DNA from: Cytophagales bacterium
GTDB taxonomy: Bacteria; Bacteroidota; Bacteroidia; Cytophagales; Microscillaceae
Direction of reading: 5' to 3'
DNA length: 64,000 bases
NCBI GenBank assembly: GCA_013298075.1
Contig: JAAFJG010000006.1
Coordinates: 20,535-84,534, forward strand
Part shown: positions 7,794 to 16,517 of the stretch, one piece after another
Layout: each line of letters begins with the position of its first letter
Position numbering within the stretch: the stretch's first letter is position 1
Translations under genes and position numbers: made by a program
Notes under the pieces: generated by a model
Databases searched by the model: none
Told to the model about the DNA's origin: nothing
What the model saw: the letters and a program-made list of their open reading frames with translations, nothing else

Positions 7794-8888
7794 TCATTTC
7801 ACCAATTTCATTACTTCCTCCGCAATATCACTCGAAGCATTTGGTTTGGCTAAAAATGCTAAATTCTTTTGATACATTTCACAAATATCTTGATTTTGAA
7901 TTAAAGATAACAATTTTTCCATCAAAATTTGCTTAGTTTCATTATCTTTTACCATTTCAGCCGCTTTTTGATTGACTAACGCCAAGGCATTTTGAGTTTG
8001 ATGGTCTTCAGCCGCAGAAGGCAACGGAATAAAAATAGTTGGTTTTTGTACCAAACAAATTTCAGAAACTGCCAACGCACCTGCGCGAGAAATAATCACA
8101 TCAGCCAAACTATACGCCAAATCCATTTGATAAATAAATTCAGTTTGATACAACAATGGATTTTTCAGCAATTCCTTTTCATTTGGATTAGTTTGATAGG
8201 TATTTTTTCCTGTCTGCCAAATCAGTTGTAAATCATTATCAATAAAAAATGACAAATTAGCAGAAATAGTTTCATTGATACTTCTCGCACCCAAGCTCCC
8301 TCCTATCACTAATACAGTTTTTTTATTTGGATTTAATTTAAAAAATTCAATCGCTTTTTCTTTTTTTTCTGGAGAAATATCTAAGATATCCTGCCTAACT
8401 GGATTTCCTGTGAGAATAATTTTTTCTTTGGGGAAAAATTTATCCATATTTTGATAAGCAACACAAATTTTTTTAGTTTTTTTGGAAAGCCATTTATTTG
8501 CCATTCCTGCAAAAGAATTTTGCTCTTGAATAAGCGTAGGAAACTTCATCGAATTAGCCGCATAAAGTAAGGGCGCACTGGCATATCCGCCCACACCTAT
8601 CACGACATCAGGTTTAAAATCTTTTAAAATTGCTTTAGCTTTCCAAATACTTTGTAATAATTTGAAAGGAAATAATAGGTTTTTGAGGCTTAATTTTCTT
8701 TCTATTCCTATAATATTTAACCCAATAATAGTATAACCTGCTTTAGGGATTTTTTCCATTTCCATACGTCCTAATGCACCTACAAACAATATTTCAGCAT
8801 TTTTATGTATATTTTTTAATTCGTTTGCTATGGCGATAGCGGGATAAATATGACCGCCTGTTCCACCGCCACTAATAATAAATTTCAT
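7794..8888 (-). CDS. murG: UDP-GlcNAc:lipid I N-acetylglucosaminyltransferase MurG
   Basis: MurG adds GlcNAc to lipid I to make lipid II on the inner face of the cytoplasmic membrane, the last intracellular step of peptidoglycan synthesis. The 364-residue length is normal. The N-terminal domain starts with the donor/acceptor loop GGGTGGH (residues 7-13) and has VIGVGGYASAP; the C-terminal domain shows VIGGSLGARSIN and the UDP-GlcNAc contacts ISRAGALAVSE and PTIFIPLPSAAEDHQTQNA. The gene is away from the usual division and cell-wall cluster and follows ccmD by eight bases, so the two are probably cotranscribed. Confidence 0.95.
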   Translation of the reverse strand: MKFIISGGGTGGHIYPAIAIANELKNIHKNAEILFVGALGRMEMEKIPKAGYTIIGLNIIGIERKLSLKNLLFPFKLLQSIWKAKAILKDFKPDVVIGVGGYASAPLLYAANSMKFPTLIQEQNSFAGMANKWLSKKTKKICVAYQNMDKFFPKEKIILTGNPVRQDILDISPEKKEKAIEFFKLNPNKKTVLVIGGSLGARSINETISANLSFFIDNDLQLIWQTGKNTYQTNPNEKELLKNPLLYQTEFIYQMDLAYSLADVIISRAGALAVSEICLVQKPTIFIPLPSAAEDHQTQNALALVNQKAAEMVKDNETKQILMEKLLSLIQNQDICEMYQKNLAFLAKPNASSDIAEEVMKLVK

Positions 8889-8896
8889 AGCTAATT

Positions 8897-9112
8897 TTAG
8901 TGTTTTAATTCTTTTTCTAACTTTGTCATTTTTCTATCAGTTTGCCAAAGATACCAGAAAAATCCTAATAAAATTACCAATAAAGTAGCCACAACCACAT
9001 ATATTTTTCCGTCTGCTCTCATCAAATCAGCCATTTCTACTTTTTGAGTATTTTGTGCTGATAAAATTTGTGTAGAAAATAGAAACACAAACGATGCTAT
9101 TAATCGAAACAT
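8897..9112 (-). CDS. ccmD: CcmD family protein (cytochrome c maturation)
   Basis: This 71-residue protein has an export-like hydrophobic start ending LSAQ, then the CcmD signature of Bacteroidota: ADLMRADGKIYVVVATLLV, one membrane helix, and a charged tail WQTDRKMTKLEKELKH. CcmD is the small membrane subunit that helps release haem-loaded CcmE from the CcmABC complex. No other ccm gene is in the window, but the family often lies at the edge of ccm clusters or alone. It is eight bases upstream of murG. Confidence 0.75.
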   Translation of the reverse strand: MFRLIASFVFLFSTQILSAQNTQKVEMADLMRADGKIYVVVATLLVILLGFFWYLWQTDRKMTKLEKELKH

Positions 9113-9179
9113 TTTTTTATTTTTTTGAAGTTTAAGTTTTAGAGAAGCATTTTTAAGGTTTTTAAAAATGGTTCAATTT

Positions 9180-10079
9180 TTATTTATTTTTAATAACATT
9201 TTTAACATAATCAATACTCACCTCAAAAAAATCTGCTAATTCTTCTAAATTCATTCCTTTAGAATATCCTTTTAGAATATTTTTAAACCTTTCTTTTTGC
9301 TCGCCAATAGTTTCGCCCCTTGCTTCGCCTGTAGCTTCGCCAATTTGTTTGCCTTCTTGATAACGAAGGTCTTTTGTGATGTCTAATGTAATGGGCATAT
9401 TGTTAATTGTTTCAATGATGATATTTTGTAAACCACGTAAGCCGCGTAAACCACTCATAACATCTATTTGTTTTAGATATTTTTCTTGTTCAAGCGTACC
9501 TTTATAACGTATATCCGTTTCAGTTATTGTAATAATTCGATCCAAAATATTTTTGGCGACTACCCTTTCTGTCCCTTTGTCAAACTTCGCTAAAATTCCT
9601 AAAATCACAAATTCAGGAATATCTGACTCCAAAAATTCTTCGTAATCAATATCTCGAATATCGATAAGATTAAACCTAAATTTTATATTTTCATACTCAA
9701 AACTATTTTTCATCGTCATTTTTTCATCACCAATATAAATGACATACTGACGAACAGGTAATTTATGTTTTTTTAGCAAAATCATAAAATATTCACCCAT
9801 ACGAATATTCATATCAGTTTCATTTTTGGATTGAAATTCTATTTGAAGCAAATAATTCTTCTTTGGGTCATCTTCAAAAGTTACTTTGCGTAAAACATCA
9901 CTCTCACGTTCAATCGTAGATTGAATCAAAGGGTCTATTTCTGAAAGTTGAGTTTCAAGAATATCCAACGAAAATAATTTATTGACAATCGGTAAAGCAG
10001 ATTTATCAATATTTTCTTTGATAATTTTATCAAATTTATTACTTTTGTCGTTCTCTTTATTTTTAGGTTGTTCTTCCAT
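9180..10079 (-). CDS. Rpn family recombination-promoting nuclease / PD-(D/E)XK transposase-like protein, intact copy
   Basis: The start used is ATG 10079 (MEEQPKNKEND); a TTG 18 codons upstream lies on a promoter-like CAATTTTG and is less likely. The 299-residue protein has the Rpn/PD-(D/E)XK layout: YLLQIEFQSK carries the E-x-Q variant of the nuclease motif, followed by NIRMGEYFMILLKKH and YVIYIGDE. A Gly/Glu-rich linker (GEATGEARGETIGEQKE) joins this to a C-terminal helical domain with an HTH-like LEELADFFEVSIDYVKNVI. Rpn proteins in E. coli promote RecA-independent recombination. The adjacent broken copy (10220-11306) is almost identical, so the duplication is recent. Confidence 0.85.
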   Translation of the reverse strand: MEEQPKNKENDKSNKFDKIIKENIDKSALPIVNKLFSLDILETQLSEIDPLIQSTIERESDVLRKVTFEDDPKKNYLLQIEFQSKNETDMNIRMGEYFMILLKKHKLPVRQYVIYIGDEKMTMKNSFEYENIKFRFNLIDIRDIDYEEFLESDIPEFVILGILAKFDKGTERVVAKNILDRIITITETDIRYKGTLEQEKYLKQIDVMSGLRGLRGLQNIIIETINNMPITLDITKDLRYQEGKQIGEATGEARGETIGEQKERFKNILKGYSKGMNLEELADFFEVSIDYVKNVIKNK

Positions 10080-10133
10080 TTTATTGTTATGATTTATTTT
10101 TTTGAGTTTTATTGATGAAACTATTTTGTGCAA

Positions 10134-10219
10134 AATTGATAAAAAAATATTACTTTATTTATTCGCCAATAGTTTCATATTATTGATATTATTAATTGTT
10201 TCAATGATGATTAAAAAAA
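10134..10219 (-). pseudogene. Short remnants of a third Rpn copy between the two genes
   Basis: The spacer contains pieces that match internal parts of the neighbouring Rpn genes: CGCCAATAGTTTC, found in the GE-linker region at about 9303, and TTAATTGTTTCAATGATGAT, found near 9402. They are in the same order and orientation as in the genes but with the DNA between them lost. This looks like a deletion scar of a further gene copy. Confidence 0.5.
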
Positions 10220-11306
10220 TTAGTTACTTTTAATAACATTTTTAACATAATCAATACTCACCTCAAAAAAATCTGCCAATTCTTCTAAACTCATTCCTTT
10301 GGAATATCCTTTTAGAATATTTTTAAATCTTTCTTTTTCTCCGCCTTTGATTTCGCCTTTAATTTCGCCGATTGCTTCGCCGATTTCTTTACCGATTTCT
10401 TTGCCGATTTCTCTACCTCTCGCCTCGCCTTTCGCTTCGCCAATTTGTTTGCCTTCTTGATAACGAAGGTCTTTTGTGATGTCTAATGTAATAGGCATAT
10501 TGTTAATTGTTTCAATGATGATATTTTGTAAACCACGTAAGCCGCGTAAACCACTCATTACATCTATTTGTTTTAGATATTTTTCTTGTTCAAGCGTACC
10601 TTTATAACGTATATCCGTTTCAGTTATTGTAATAATTCGCTCCAAAATATTTTTGGCGACTACCCTTTCTGTCCCTTTGTCAAACTTCGCTAAAATTCCT
10701 AAAATCACAAATTCAGGAATATCTGACTCCAAAAATTCTTCGTAATCAATCTCTCGAATATCGATAAGATTAAACCTAAATTTTATATTTTCATACTCAA
10801 AACTATTTTTCATCGTCATTTTTTCATCACCAATATAAATAACGTATTGACGAACAGGTAATTTATGTTTTTTTAGCAAAATCATAAAATATTCACCCAT
10901 ACGAATATTCATATCAATTTCATTTTTGGATTGAAATTCTATTTGAAGCAAATAATTCTTCTTTGGGTCATCTTCAAAAGTTACTTTGCGTAAAACATCG
11001 CTCTCACGTTCAATCGTAGATTGAATCAAAGGGTCTATTTCTGAAAGTTGAGTTTCAAGAATATCCAACGAAAATAATTTATTGACAATCGGTAAAGCAG
11101 ATTTATCAATATTTTCTTTGATAATTTTATCAAATTTATTTCGTAGATTGAATCAAAGGGTCTATTTCTGAAAGTTGAGTTTCAAGAATATCCAACGAAA
11201 ATAATTTATTGACAATCGGTAAAGCAGATTTATCAATATTTTCTTTGATAATTTTATCAAATTTATTGCTTTTATCAATCTCTTTATTTTTAGGTTGTTC
11301 TTCCAT
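10220..11306 (-). pseudogene. Rpn family nuclease gene broken by an exact 127-bp duplication
   Basis: The gene starts at ATG 11306 like its neighbour (MEEQPKNKEID) but runs into a stop at 11136 because a 127-base segment is present twice (11014-11140 and 11141-11267, identical). 127 is not a multiple of three, so the frame shifts. Removing one copy gives an intact 319-residue frame, 20 residues longer than the intact paralogue; the extra length is wholly in the Gly/Glu linker, which here repeats GKEIG and GEIKG units. The downstream part remains open from a TTG at 11068, so a 282-residue C-terminal product is conceivable. Because the duplication is exact, reversion by recombination or slippage is possible. 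Confidence 0.85.
11014..11267. repeat. Exact 127-bp tandem duplication inside the Rpn gene
   Basis: Two identical copies lie end to end, both starting TCGTAGATTG and ending CAAATTTATT (11014-11140, 11141-11267). No mismatch was seen, so the event is very recent or the copies are kept alike. Confidence 0.9.
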
Positions 11307-11461
11307 TTTATTGTTATGATTTATTCTTTTGAGTTTTATTGATGAAACTATTTTGTGCAAAATTGATAAAAAAATATTACTTTTACAATGCTTTGATTGA
11401 TTATATTTTGATGATTATTGATGATTTTACATTTTTATATTAAAATTTAGATTTTCTTTTT

Positions 11462-11469
11462 TACCTTTG
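11462..11469 (+). promoter_or_regulatory. -7 box upstream of scpB
   Basis: TACCTTTG matches the TAnnTTTG consensus and lies 29 bases upstream of the scpB ATG. Confidence 0.5.
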
Positions 11470-11498
11470 CAAAAAAAATCATACTAAAAAAAATAAAT

Positions 11499-12035
11499 AT
11501 GCAATATCTTATCAATCAAGTAGAAGCCTTGATTTTTGCTACTCCACAACCTTTGGGCGTGCCTGATATAAAAATTATTTTAACAGAATATTTTGATACG
11601 GCTATTCCCGAAAATCATGTTGTAGAAGCCATCGAAAGTTTGAAAGAAAAATACCAACGAGAAGACTTTGCTTTTGGCTTAGTAAAAGCAGGTGGCGGTT
11701 ATCAAATGATGACCAAAGCGGATTATCACCCTGTTTTATCGAGTATGTTAAAACAACAATCTAAAAAACAACTTTCAAAATCTGCTTTAGAAACTTTATC
11801 GATTATTGCGTATAAACAACCTATCACAAAATCACAAATTGAACAAATTAGAGGGGCAAATTCTGATTATGCAGTGCAAAAATTAGTAGAAAAAGATTTA
11901 ATTGAAATGAAAGGAAAAGCAGAAACCGCTGGAAATGCAATTTTATATGGCACTTCTGAAAAATTTATGGAATATTTTGGATTAGATTCGTTAGAAAATC
12001 TACCTAAACCACAAGATTTATCCCACCAAGAATAA
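11499..12035 (+). CDS. scpB: Segregation and condensation protein ScpB
   Basis: The 178-residue protein matches ScpB, the winged-helix subunit that binds the kleisin ScpA and so forms the SMC-ScpAB condensin complex used in chromosome segregation. It starts VEALIFATPQPL, and the second winged helix shows the conserved SALETLSIIAYKQPITKSQI, EQIRGANSDYAVQKLVEKDL and ILYGTSEKFMEYFGL. Length is typical. Neither scpA nor smc is nearby, and the gene appears monocistronic with a TACCTTTG box upstream. Confidence 0.93.
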   Translation: MQYLINQVEALIFATPQPLGVPDIKIILTEYFDTAIPENHVVEAIESLKEKYQREDFAFGLVKAGGGYQMMTKADYHPVLSSMLKQQSKKQLSKSALETLSIIAYKQPITKSQIEQIRGANSDYAVQKLVEKDLIEMKGKAETAGNAILYGTSEKFMEYFGLDSLENLPKPQDLSHQE

Positions 12036-12106
12036 TTTTTTTGAGATGTAAAATTATTTTTTCGTTACTTTTCGGTTATTTTTCATCTATTTTCAAAAAA
12101 AATAAT

Positions 12107-12114
12107 TATATTTG
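12107..12114 (+). promoter_or_regulatory. -7 box upstream of the membrane patatin; decides its start
   Basis: TATATTTG at 12107-12114 is a consensus -7 element. It overlaps a TTG (12112) that would otherwise extend the patatin frame by nine codons, so the ATG at 12139 is the likely start. Confidence 0.6.
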
Positions 12115-12138
12115 CGAATACTTTTTTATCTTGAATTG

Positions 12139-14535
12139 ATGCGAAATTTTTTAATTGCTTTTTACAATAGATATTTTTTGACGAATTTTTATTATAGTTT
12201 TGCTATTCAACTATTTTTTTATAACCTCAAAAAAAATCAATTATTATTATTGTTTTGGTTTATTTTATTGGGCATCGTAACAGAAAATATGGGCGTGGCT
12301 ATGGGCGTTCCATTTTTATTATTAGAGCCTGAATATCTGAATCAAGTCAATTTTATGAGTTGTTTTTTGTTGGGTTTGGCTTGGGGAATTTTTATTTTAT
12401 CTTTTCATATTATTTGTTATTTATTAGATGCACCACAATTCAAATTTTTGGGAACTTTGCGAAGACCTTTTACCCAGTTTTTGCTAAATAACAGCCTTAT
12501 TCCAGCCGTAGTCCTCTGTTTTTATTTTTATAATTTTTTTCATTACCAATATAGTTATGAAAAATATGCCCAAAATCCAACTCAAATTTGGATACGATTT
12601 GCGGGTTTAATTTCGGGACTTTTGCTTTCATGCAATGTTTTGTATATTTATTTTATTCAAACTAATTATGATATTTTTAAACGTTTTTCTTTTCGTTTTT
12701 CTAAAAAATTAGATAATAAAACAAAAAATAAAATCGTAAAAGTAAACATATTTAAAGATAAAAATAAAGCCACTAATTTAGTCAGAGTTGATACGTATTT
12801 GAATGATAGATTGGCGTGGAAAAGCGTTTCAAAAAATGAAATTTTAGACGAAGAAGAAATTATGCACATCTTTGACCAAAATCATCTCAATGGAGTAATT
12901 ATTCAAATGTGTATTTTTGGAATGGTACTTTTTTTAGGAACTTTAAGAGATTATCCATCTTTTCAGTTGCCTGCGGGAGCAAGTTTAGTATTATTGTTTA
13001 CGATTGTTTTGATGATTGCGGGAGCATTAAATTATTGGTTTAGAGGTTGGGCAGTTACCGTTACCGTTTGCATTATTTTCATCGTCAATTTTTTTTCCAA
13101 AGAAGATATTTTATCCACCAAATATGCCGCTTATGGCTTAAATTATACAGGCAAAAAAGCAGAATATTCGCTCAAAAGAGTCAAAGAATTAGCCAATGAT
13201 AGTTTATATAAATACGACTACGAAAACACGTTAGTAGCACTCGAAAATTGGAAGAAAAAAATAACAAAATTAAACCCAAGAAAAAAACCAAAAATAGTTT
13301 TTACGTGTGTGAGCGGAGGCGGACAACGAGCAGCTATGTGGGTAATGAGAACCTTACAATATGCCGATAGCACGTTAGAAGGGCGATTAATGTATCATAC
13401 GATGTTAATTACAGGTGCTTCAGGAGGTATGGTGGGAGCAGGATATTTTCGAGAATTATGTTTGCGAAGAGAATATTTTTGGCGAAATGAAAGCCCAGAT
13501 TATGTCAATCCTTATGATAAAAGATACTTAGAAAATATTGCCAAAGATAACCTTAATTCAATCGTTTTTAGTTTGGTTGTCAATGATATGTTTTTAGGCA
13601 CGCAAACCTTCGAATATGCAGGAGAAAAATATGCCAAAGACAGAGGTTTGGCTTTCGAACAACAATTTAATAGAAATACAGAAGGGATTTTGGACAAATC
13701 TTTGTGCGATTATAAAGAACCTGAATTGTTATCTTATATTCCGATGATGATTCTTTCGCCCACTATTGTCAATGATGGTAGAAAATTATTTGTTTCGCCG
13801 CAGTCAGTTTCTTATATGACCACACCAAGAATTGACCAATCTCGTTTTTTAAATCAAAAGACAAAAGGAATCGATTTTTTACGATTTTTTCATCAACAAA
13901 AAGCAGGGAATTTACGTTTTTTAACGGCTATGCGTATGAGTGCGACTTTTCCTTACGTTACGCCCAATGTAAAACTACCAAGTGAGCCTGAAATGGAGAT
14001 TATGGACGCAGGAATTTCTGATAATTTTGGCGTAGGTGATGCCACTCGTTTTATTTATACATTTCGAAAATGGATTCAAGAAAATACATCAGGAATTGTA
14101 ATTTTATCGATTCGAGATTCTCAAAAAGATCAACCTATGGAGCGAAAATTAGAGCCTTCTTTGTTTCAAAAAGTTTTTACGCCTGTAACAAGTTTTTTTG
14201 AAAATTTAGAATATTTGCAAGATATAAATAATGATAATTTAATCGAATATACAAAAGATTGGTTTCCAAAAAGTTTTGGTATTCATCGCATTGAGTTTCA
14301 ATATGTTCCATTTTCTAAAAATTTAAAAGAAGTGCTAGATAAACAAAAAAAATGGGAATTAGAACAAAAAACAGGAAAAATAACAACTCAAAAACCTAAA
14401 ATTATTACTATTCAACAAGCATCATTAAGTTGGAGATTGACACAAAAAGAAAAAGATAGTATTTATAGAACTATTTATGAACTCAGAAATCAATCTTCTT
14501 TAAGACAATTAAAAAGACTTTTGATGGGTGATTAA
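12139..14535 (+). CDS. Membrane-anchored patatin-like phospholipase
   Basis: The 798-residue protein has two halves. The first 350 residues hold about seven or eight hydrophobic segments (for example LLLLFWFILLGIVTENMGVA). The second half is a patatin domain: the oxyanion loop SGGGQRAA (about 392-399), the nucleophile elbow GASGG with Ser428, and Asp623 in DAGISDNFG. The usual DG[GA] is DAG here, with the Asp kept. Patatins hydrolyse acyl esters of phospholipids with a Ser/Asp dyad. The active domain should face the cytoplasm if the last helix ends inside, but topology is not certain. It appears to be transcribed alone, and no partner gene is evident. Confidence 0.8.
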   Translation: MRNFLIAFYNRYFLTNFYYSFAIQLFFYNLKKNQLLLLFWFILLGIVTENMGVAMGVPFLLLEPEYLNQVNFMSCFLLGLAWGIFILSFHIICYLLDAPQFKFLGTLRRPFTQFLLNNSLIPAVVLCFYFYNFFHYQYSYEKYAQNPTQIWIRFAGLISGLLLSCNVLYIYFIQTNYDIFKRFSFRFSKKLDNKTKNKIVKVNIFKDKNKATNLVRVDTYLNDRLAWKSVSKNEILDEEEIMHIFDQNHLNGVIIQMCIFGMVLFLGTLRDYPSFQLPAGASLVLLFTIVLMIAGALNYWFRGWAVTVTVCIIFIVNFFSKEDILSTKYAAYGLNYTGKKAEYSLKRVKELANDSLYKYDYENTLVALENWKKKITKLNPRKKPKIVFTCVSGGGQRAAMWVMRTLQYADSTLEGRLMYHTMLITGASGGMVGAGYFRELCLRREYFWRNESPDYVNPYDKRYLENIAKDNLNSIVFSLVVNDMFLGTQTFEYAGEKYAKDRGLAFEQQFNRNTEGILDKSLCDYKEPELLSYIPMMILSPTIVNDGRKLFVSPQSVSYMTTPRIDQSRFLNQKTKGIDFLRFFHQQKAGNLRFLTAMRMSATFPYVTPNVKLPSEPEMEIMDAGISDNFGVGDATRFIYTFRKWIQENTSGIVILSIRDSQKDQPMERKLEPSLFQKVFTPVTSFFENLEYLQDINNDNLIEYTKDWFPKSFGIHRIEFQYVPFSKNLKEVLDKQKKWELEQKTGKITTQKPKIITIQQASLSWRLTQKEKDSIYRTIYELRNQSSLRQLKRLLMGD

Positions 14536-14559
14536 AAAGTACTCTACCCTACTAAAAAT

Positions 14560-14610
14560 ATTCCTTTTGAAAATCTGTGTTTTATCTGTTCAATCTGTAG
14601 TGAAAGTTAT
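14560..14610. repeat. Short degenerate ATCTGTG-type intergenic repeat
   Basis: The spacer contains AAAATCTGTGTTTTATCTG followed by TTCAATCTGTAGTG, a run of near-copies of AATCTGTG. A related run (AATCCGTATTAATCCG and AATCCGTGTTATCTGTG) is present near 55105-55150. The function is unknown. Confidence 0.35.
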
Positions 14611-14650
14611 CCAACAAAAAACTTCCCAAATAAAAATTTACAAGACTTGT

Positions 14651-14681
14651 TTTGTAAATTGATAAATATTCTATATTTTTG
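14651..14681 (+). promoter_or_regulatory. Promoter of the TPR/binding-protein gene
   Basis: TTTG at 14651-14654 and TATTTTTG at 14674-14681 are separated by exactly 19 bases, the ideal Bacteroidota spacing. The gene's ATG lies 75 bases further on, leaving a leader of about 70 bases. Confidence 0.65.
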
Positions 14682-14756
14682 CAAGAAAATATAATTATTT
14701 GCAAATCTTATTCACAAAAAAATAGTGAATAACATAACTTTATAAAGTACAACACA

Positions 14757-16448
14757 ATGAAACTAAAATTACTTTTTATTTTAATCTTTCTTTTTTTAGG
14801 CGATTTGTATGCACAAAAAACACCTAAAAAAGTACGTAAAAATTATGAAAATGCTCAAAAATCATTCAATAATAAAGATTATCAAAACGCTTCCGATTTT
14901 TTTAAATTGGTTTATTTATACAAAGAAAAAACTGATTTGACTGCTATCGCTACTTTTTATCAGGCATTATGCGAATATAAAAAAGAATCTTGGCAGGCAG
15001 CTTTGCAAGGTTTCGAAAATGCTGAAAAATTTACAGAAAATCCAAAAATCAGCAATGAAGCAAAATTTTATTTGGTTGATATAAATTTTAGATTGTTACA
15101 AAATGAAAAAGCATTGGCTTTAATCAGTAATTTTCCTGATAAATCTTTTCAAAAAGAATTAGAAAATATGAAAGGAAGTTATTTAAAATATATTTCTTCA
15201 CAAAGATTAGAAAGTCTTTTGCAAACTTTTCCAAAAGATACTTTGATTGCGCAAATGTGGATTGATAAGCGTGCAGGCGAAATAGAAAACCTAAAAGAAC
15301 TCGAACAATTACAAAAAATATGCACGCAATTTGGACAAGTTTTGCCTGAAAAAAGAAAATTAGCAGGCGAAAATTATTTCAAAAAAAAATATAATATTGC
15401 TGTTATTTTGCCTTTTGAGTTATCAAAATTAAAAAAACGAGCAGATACTTCAGGCTTTAGTAAAGTGGCTTTGCATCTATATCAAGGAATGAGATTAGCC
15501 AAAAAAGAATTGGATACGTTGAATAAAAACATTACTTTTCAATTACGGACTTACGATATTTCGAAAGATGATGAAGAAAGTTTACAAAATCTAATCAAAA
15601 AAGATGATTGGAAAGATATTGATTTTGTCATCGGAACTGTTGTCGAAAAACAATTTGAAACGCTTACCAATGAATTGACAAAAAAGAAAATTAATTTTTT
15701 ATTTCCAATGAGTTTGAATGATAAATTAATGAAAAATGAATTTGTTTATAGTTTTTTGCCTACTCAACAAACACAAATTGAGCAATTAATTGACTTTGCG
15801 AAAACAAAATATAATACTAAAAGTGTAGTGATTTTATACGATAATCTTCCTAAAAATAAAGTTTGGGCTGAAAAATACAAACAAAATTGCGAAGCACAAG
15901 GCATAGAAATATTGGCTTATGAAGAAATGAATTCGTCCGATTTATTAAATATTCCTGCCGTTTTAGAAAAAATAAATACAAACAATACAGGACATATTTT
16001 TATCAGCACAACGAGTCAATTATTGGTACAAGAATCGTTAAAATACATCAAAAATCGTAAATTTGAATGTCCACTTTTCGCTCCTGATGCGTGGTTTAAA
16101 TTTGAAAATCTAACTTTCGAAATGTATGAAGAACAAAAAGTACATTTTTGGATAAATGATTATGCAGACTTGGACAATGAAAAAGCATTGGCTTTCAAAA
16201 CTAAATATTTTAATTTTGCACGCACACAACCTACTCAAAATAGTTATATTGGCTATGAAATGTTGCATTGGGTTGCCAATGTATTGACAAAAAATGGCAC
16301 ACAAAAAAGTTATGAAACATCTTTGATGAAAGAAGAACCAAAAAAAGGATTAGTTACGCCTAAAATACTCATCAATCACAAACGTTCTAATCAATTTGTA
16401 CCTATTTTTAAAGTCGAAAAAGGGGAATTAAAAGAAATAAATTTCTAA
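14757..16448 (+). CDS. Exported TPR protein with a type 1 periplasmic-binding (LpoA/LivK-like) domain
   Basis: The 563-residue protein starts with a signal peptide (MKLKLLFILIFLFLGDLYAQ). Residues about 25-190 are helical repeats of TPR type (YENAQKSFNNKDYQNASDFF; YQALCEYKKESWQAALQGF). From about 210 a Rossmann-like binding-protein fold begins with YNIAVILPFEL and LYQGMRLAKKELD, as in branched-chain amino-acid receptors and in LpoA, the outer-membrane activator of penicillin-binding protein 1A, which has the same TPR plus binding-fold architecture. A role in envelope assembly is an inference from this architecture; no transporter genes are nearby. Confidence 0.7.
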   Translation: MKLKLLFILIFLFLGDLYAQKTPKKVRKNYENAQKSFNNKDYQNASDFFKLVYLYKEKTDLTAIATFYQALCEYKKESWQAALQGFENAEKFTENPKISNEAKFYLVDINFRLLQNEKALALISNFPDKSFQKELENMKGSYLKYISSQRLESLLQTFPKDTLIAQMWIDKRAGEIENLKELEQLQKICTQFGQVLPEKRKLAGENYFKKKYNIAVILPFELSKLKKRADTSGFSKVALHLYQGMRLAKKELDTLNKNITFQLRTYDISKDDEESLQNLIKKDDWKDIDFVIGTVVEKQFETLTNELTKKKINFLFPMSLNDKLMKNEFVYSFLPTQQTQIEQLIDFAKTKYNTKSVVILYDNLPKNKVWAEKYKQNCEAQGIEILAYEEMNSSDLLNIPAVLEKINTNNTGHIFISTTSQLLVQESLKYIKNRKFECPLFAPDAWFKFENLTFEMYEEQKVHFWINDYADLDNEKALAFKTKYFNFARTQPTQNSYIGYEMLHWVANVLTKNGTQKSYETSLMKEEPKKGLVTPKILINHKRSNQFVPIFKVEKGELKEINF

Positions 16449-16517
16449 AAACCAAGCAGTTTTTTAATAAAATTGTCAAACAAAAATTCAAAATTAAAAG
16501 TAATTATATCATTATAT

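Noticed and set aside
16473-16517. TTG-started extension of the cystathionine gamma-synthase gene
   Set aside because: The extra 15 residues do not fit the family; ATG 16518 gives the usual N terminus.
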